51,109 nucleotides of DNA, taken from Sphingopyxis sp. UBA6723. GTDB lineage: Bacteria > Pseudomonadota > Alphaproteobacteria > Sphingomonadales > Sphingomonadaceae. Where the stretch lies: contig NZ_DKIH01000011.1 in assembly GCF_002454115.1 (NCBI RefSeq), positions 325,428 to 376,536 on the forward strand, written 5' to 3'. Below, piece by piece: positions 51,097 through 51,109 of the stretch; position 1 is the first letter of the stretch; every line of letters begins with the position of its first letter. A model generated the notes under the pieces. It had not been told where the DNA came from. It saw nothing but the letters and a program-made list of their open reading frames with translations, and made no database searches. A program made the position numbers and the translations under genes.

Positions 51097-51109
51097 GACC
51101 GTTCGCGAA

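Noticed and set aside
1..51109. CRISPR array, prophage or insertion sequence
   Set aside because: No regularly spaced direct repeats, integrase, transposase or phage structural genes were seen; the repeats present are isolated intergenic palindromes.

Overview
The window reads as a chromosomal segment of a GC-rich alphaproteobacterium of the order Sphingomonadales, probably close to Sphingopyxis. This is inferred from family content (tonB-exbB-exbD-exbD cluster, TonB-dependent receptor, hom/glpX/recJ neighbourhood, a GntR-controlled nag cluster) and from the dispersed intergenic inverted repeats; no rRNA or other marker fixes the species. 48 protein genes and one tRNA-Glu(UUC) are supported. 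There is no insertion sequence, phage module or CRISPR array.

Region 1 (1-10.8 kb) is housekeeping and stress genes: soxR divergent from a VOC/glyoxalase-like gene with a SoxR-box-like promoter between them, a transglutaminase-like protease, a drug-type MFS pump, a MoCF/CinA-type protein, a glutathione S-transferase, a secreted DUF2785 protein, a Bax-inhibitor-1 membrane protein, a 2'-5' RNA ligase-like protein convergent with a low-molecular-weight phosphatase, a spinster-like MFS, a lipoprotein Cu/Zn superoxide dismutase, and an isolated Imm26-like immunity protein. Region 2 (11-13.7 kb) is the TonB energising operon with two different ExbD proteins. Region 3 (13.9-25.5 kb) holds homoserine dehydrogenase, class II fructose-1,6-bisphosphatase (GlpX), an SdsA1-type alkylsulfatase, two PH-domain membrane proteins coupled to recJ, and the tRNA.

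Region 4 (25.9-39.8 kb) is the most interesting part: an amino-sugar catabolic locus whose genes fit peptidoglycan sugars. TonB-dependent receptor -> SSS symporter -> murQ -> gntR -> nagX run as one translationally coupled series; nagB-II -> nagA -> cytoplasmic GH84 glycosidase run as a second; anmK -> BadF-type sugar kinase run as a third on the minus strand; a D-lactate-dehydrogenase-type flavoprotein is divergent from nagB-II. Inferred flow: import of amino sugars or GlcNAc-anhydroMurNAc, cleavage by GH84, phosphorylation by AnmK and the BadF kinase, MurQ cleavage of MurNAc-6-P to GlcNAc-6-P plus D-lactate, oxidation of D-lactate, then NagA and NagB-II to fructose-6-P. Three promoter regions share an 11-bp-period direct repeat (TTGGTATT-N5-GGTATW), and the anmK promoter also has a palindrome like the DasR/NagR operator, so one regulon under the locus-encoded GntR protein is likely.

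Region 5 (40-51.1 kb) has a small secreted protein, a possible lipid-linked pentose module (SMR-like flippase, GT-C glycosyltransferase, fused HAD-UbiA prenyltransferase), a FixJ-like regulator whose receiver domain has lost its phospho-acceptor, an acyltransferase next to a fused alpha/beta 2-oxoacid dehydrogenase E1, and the start of a MoxR operon (DUF4129, DUF4350, MoxR) that continues past the right edge. All assignments rest on reading motifs by eye; no database search was run.
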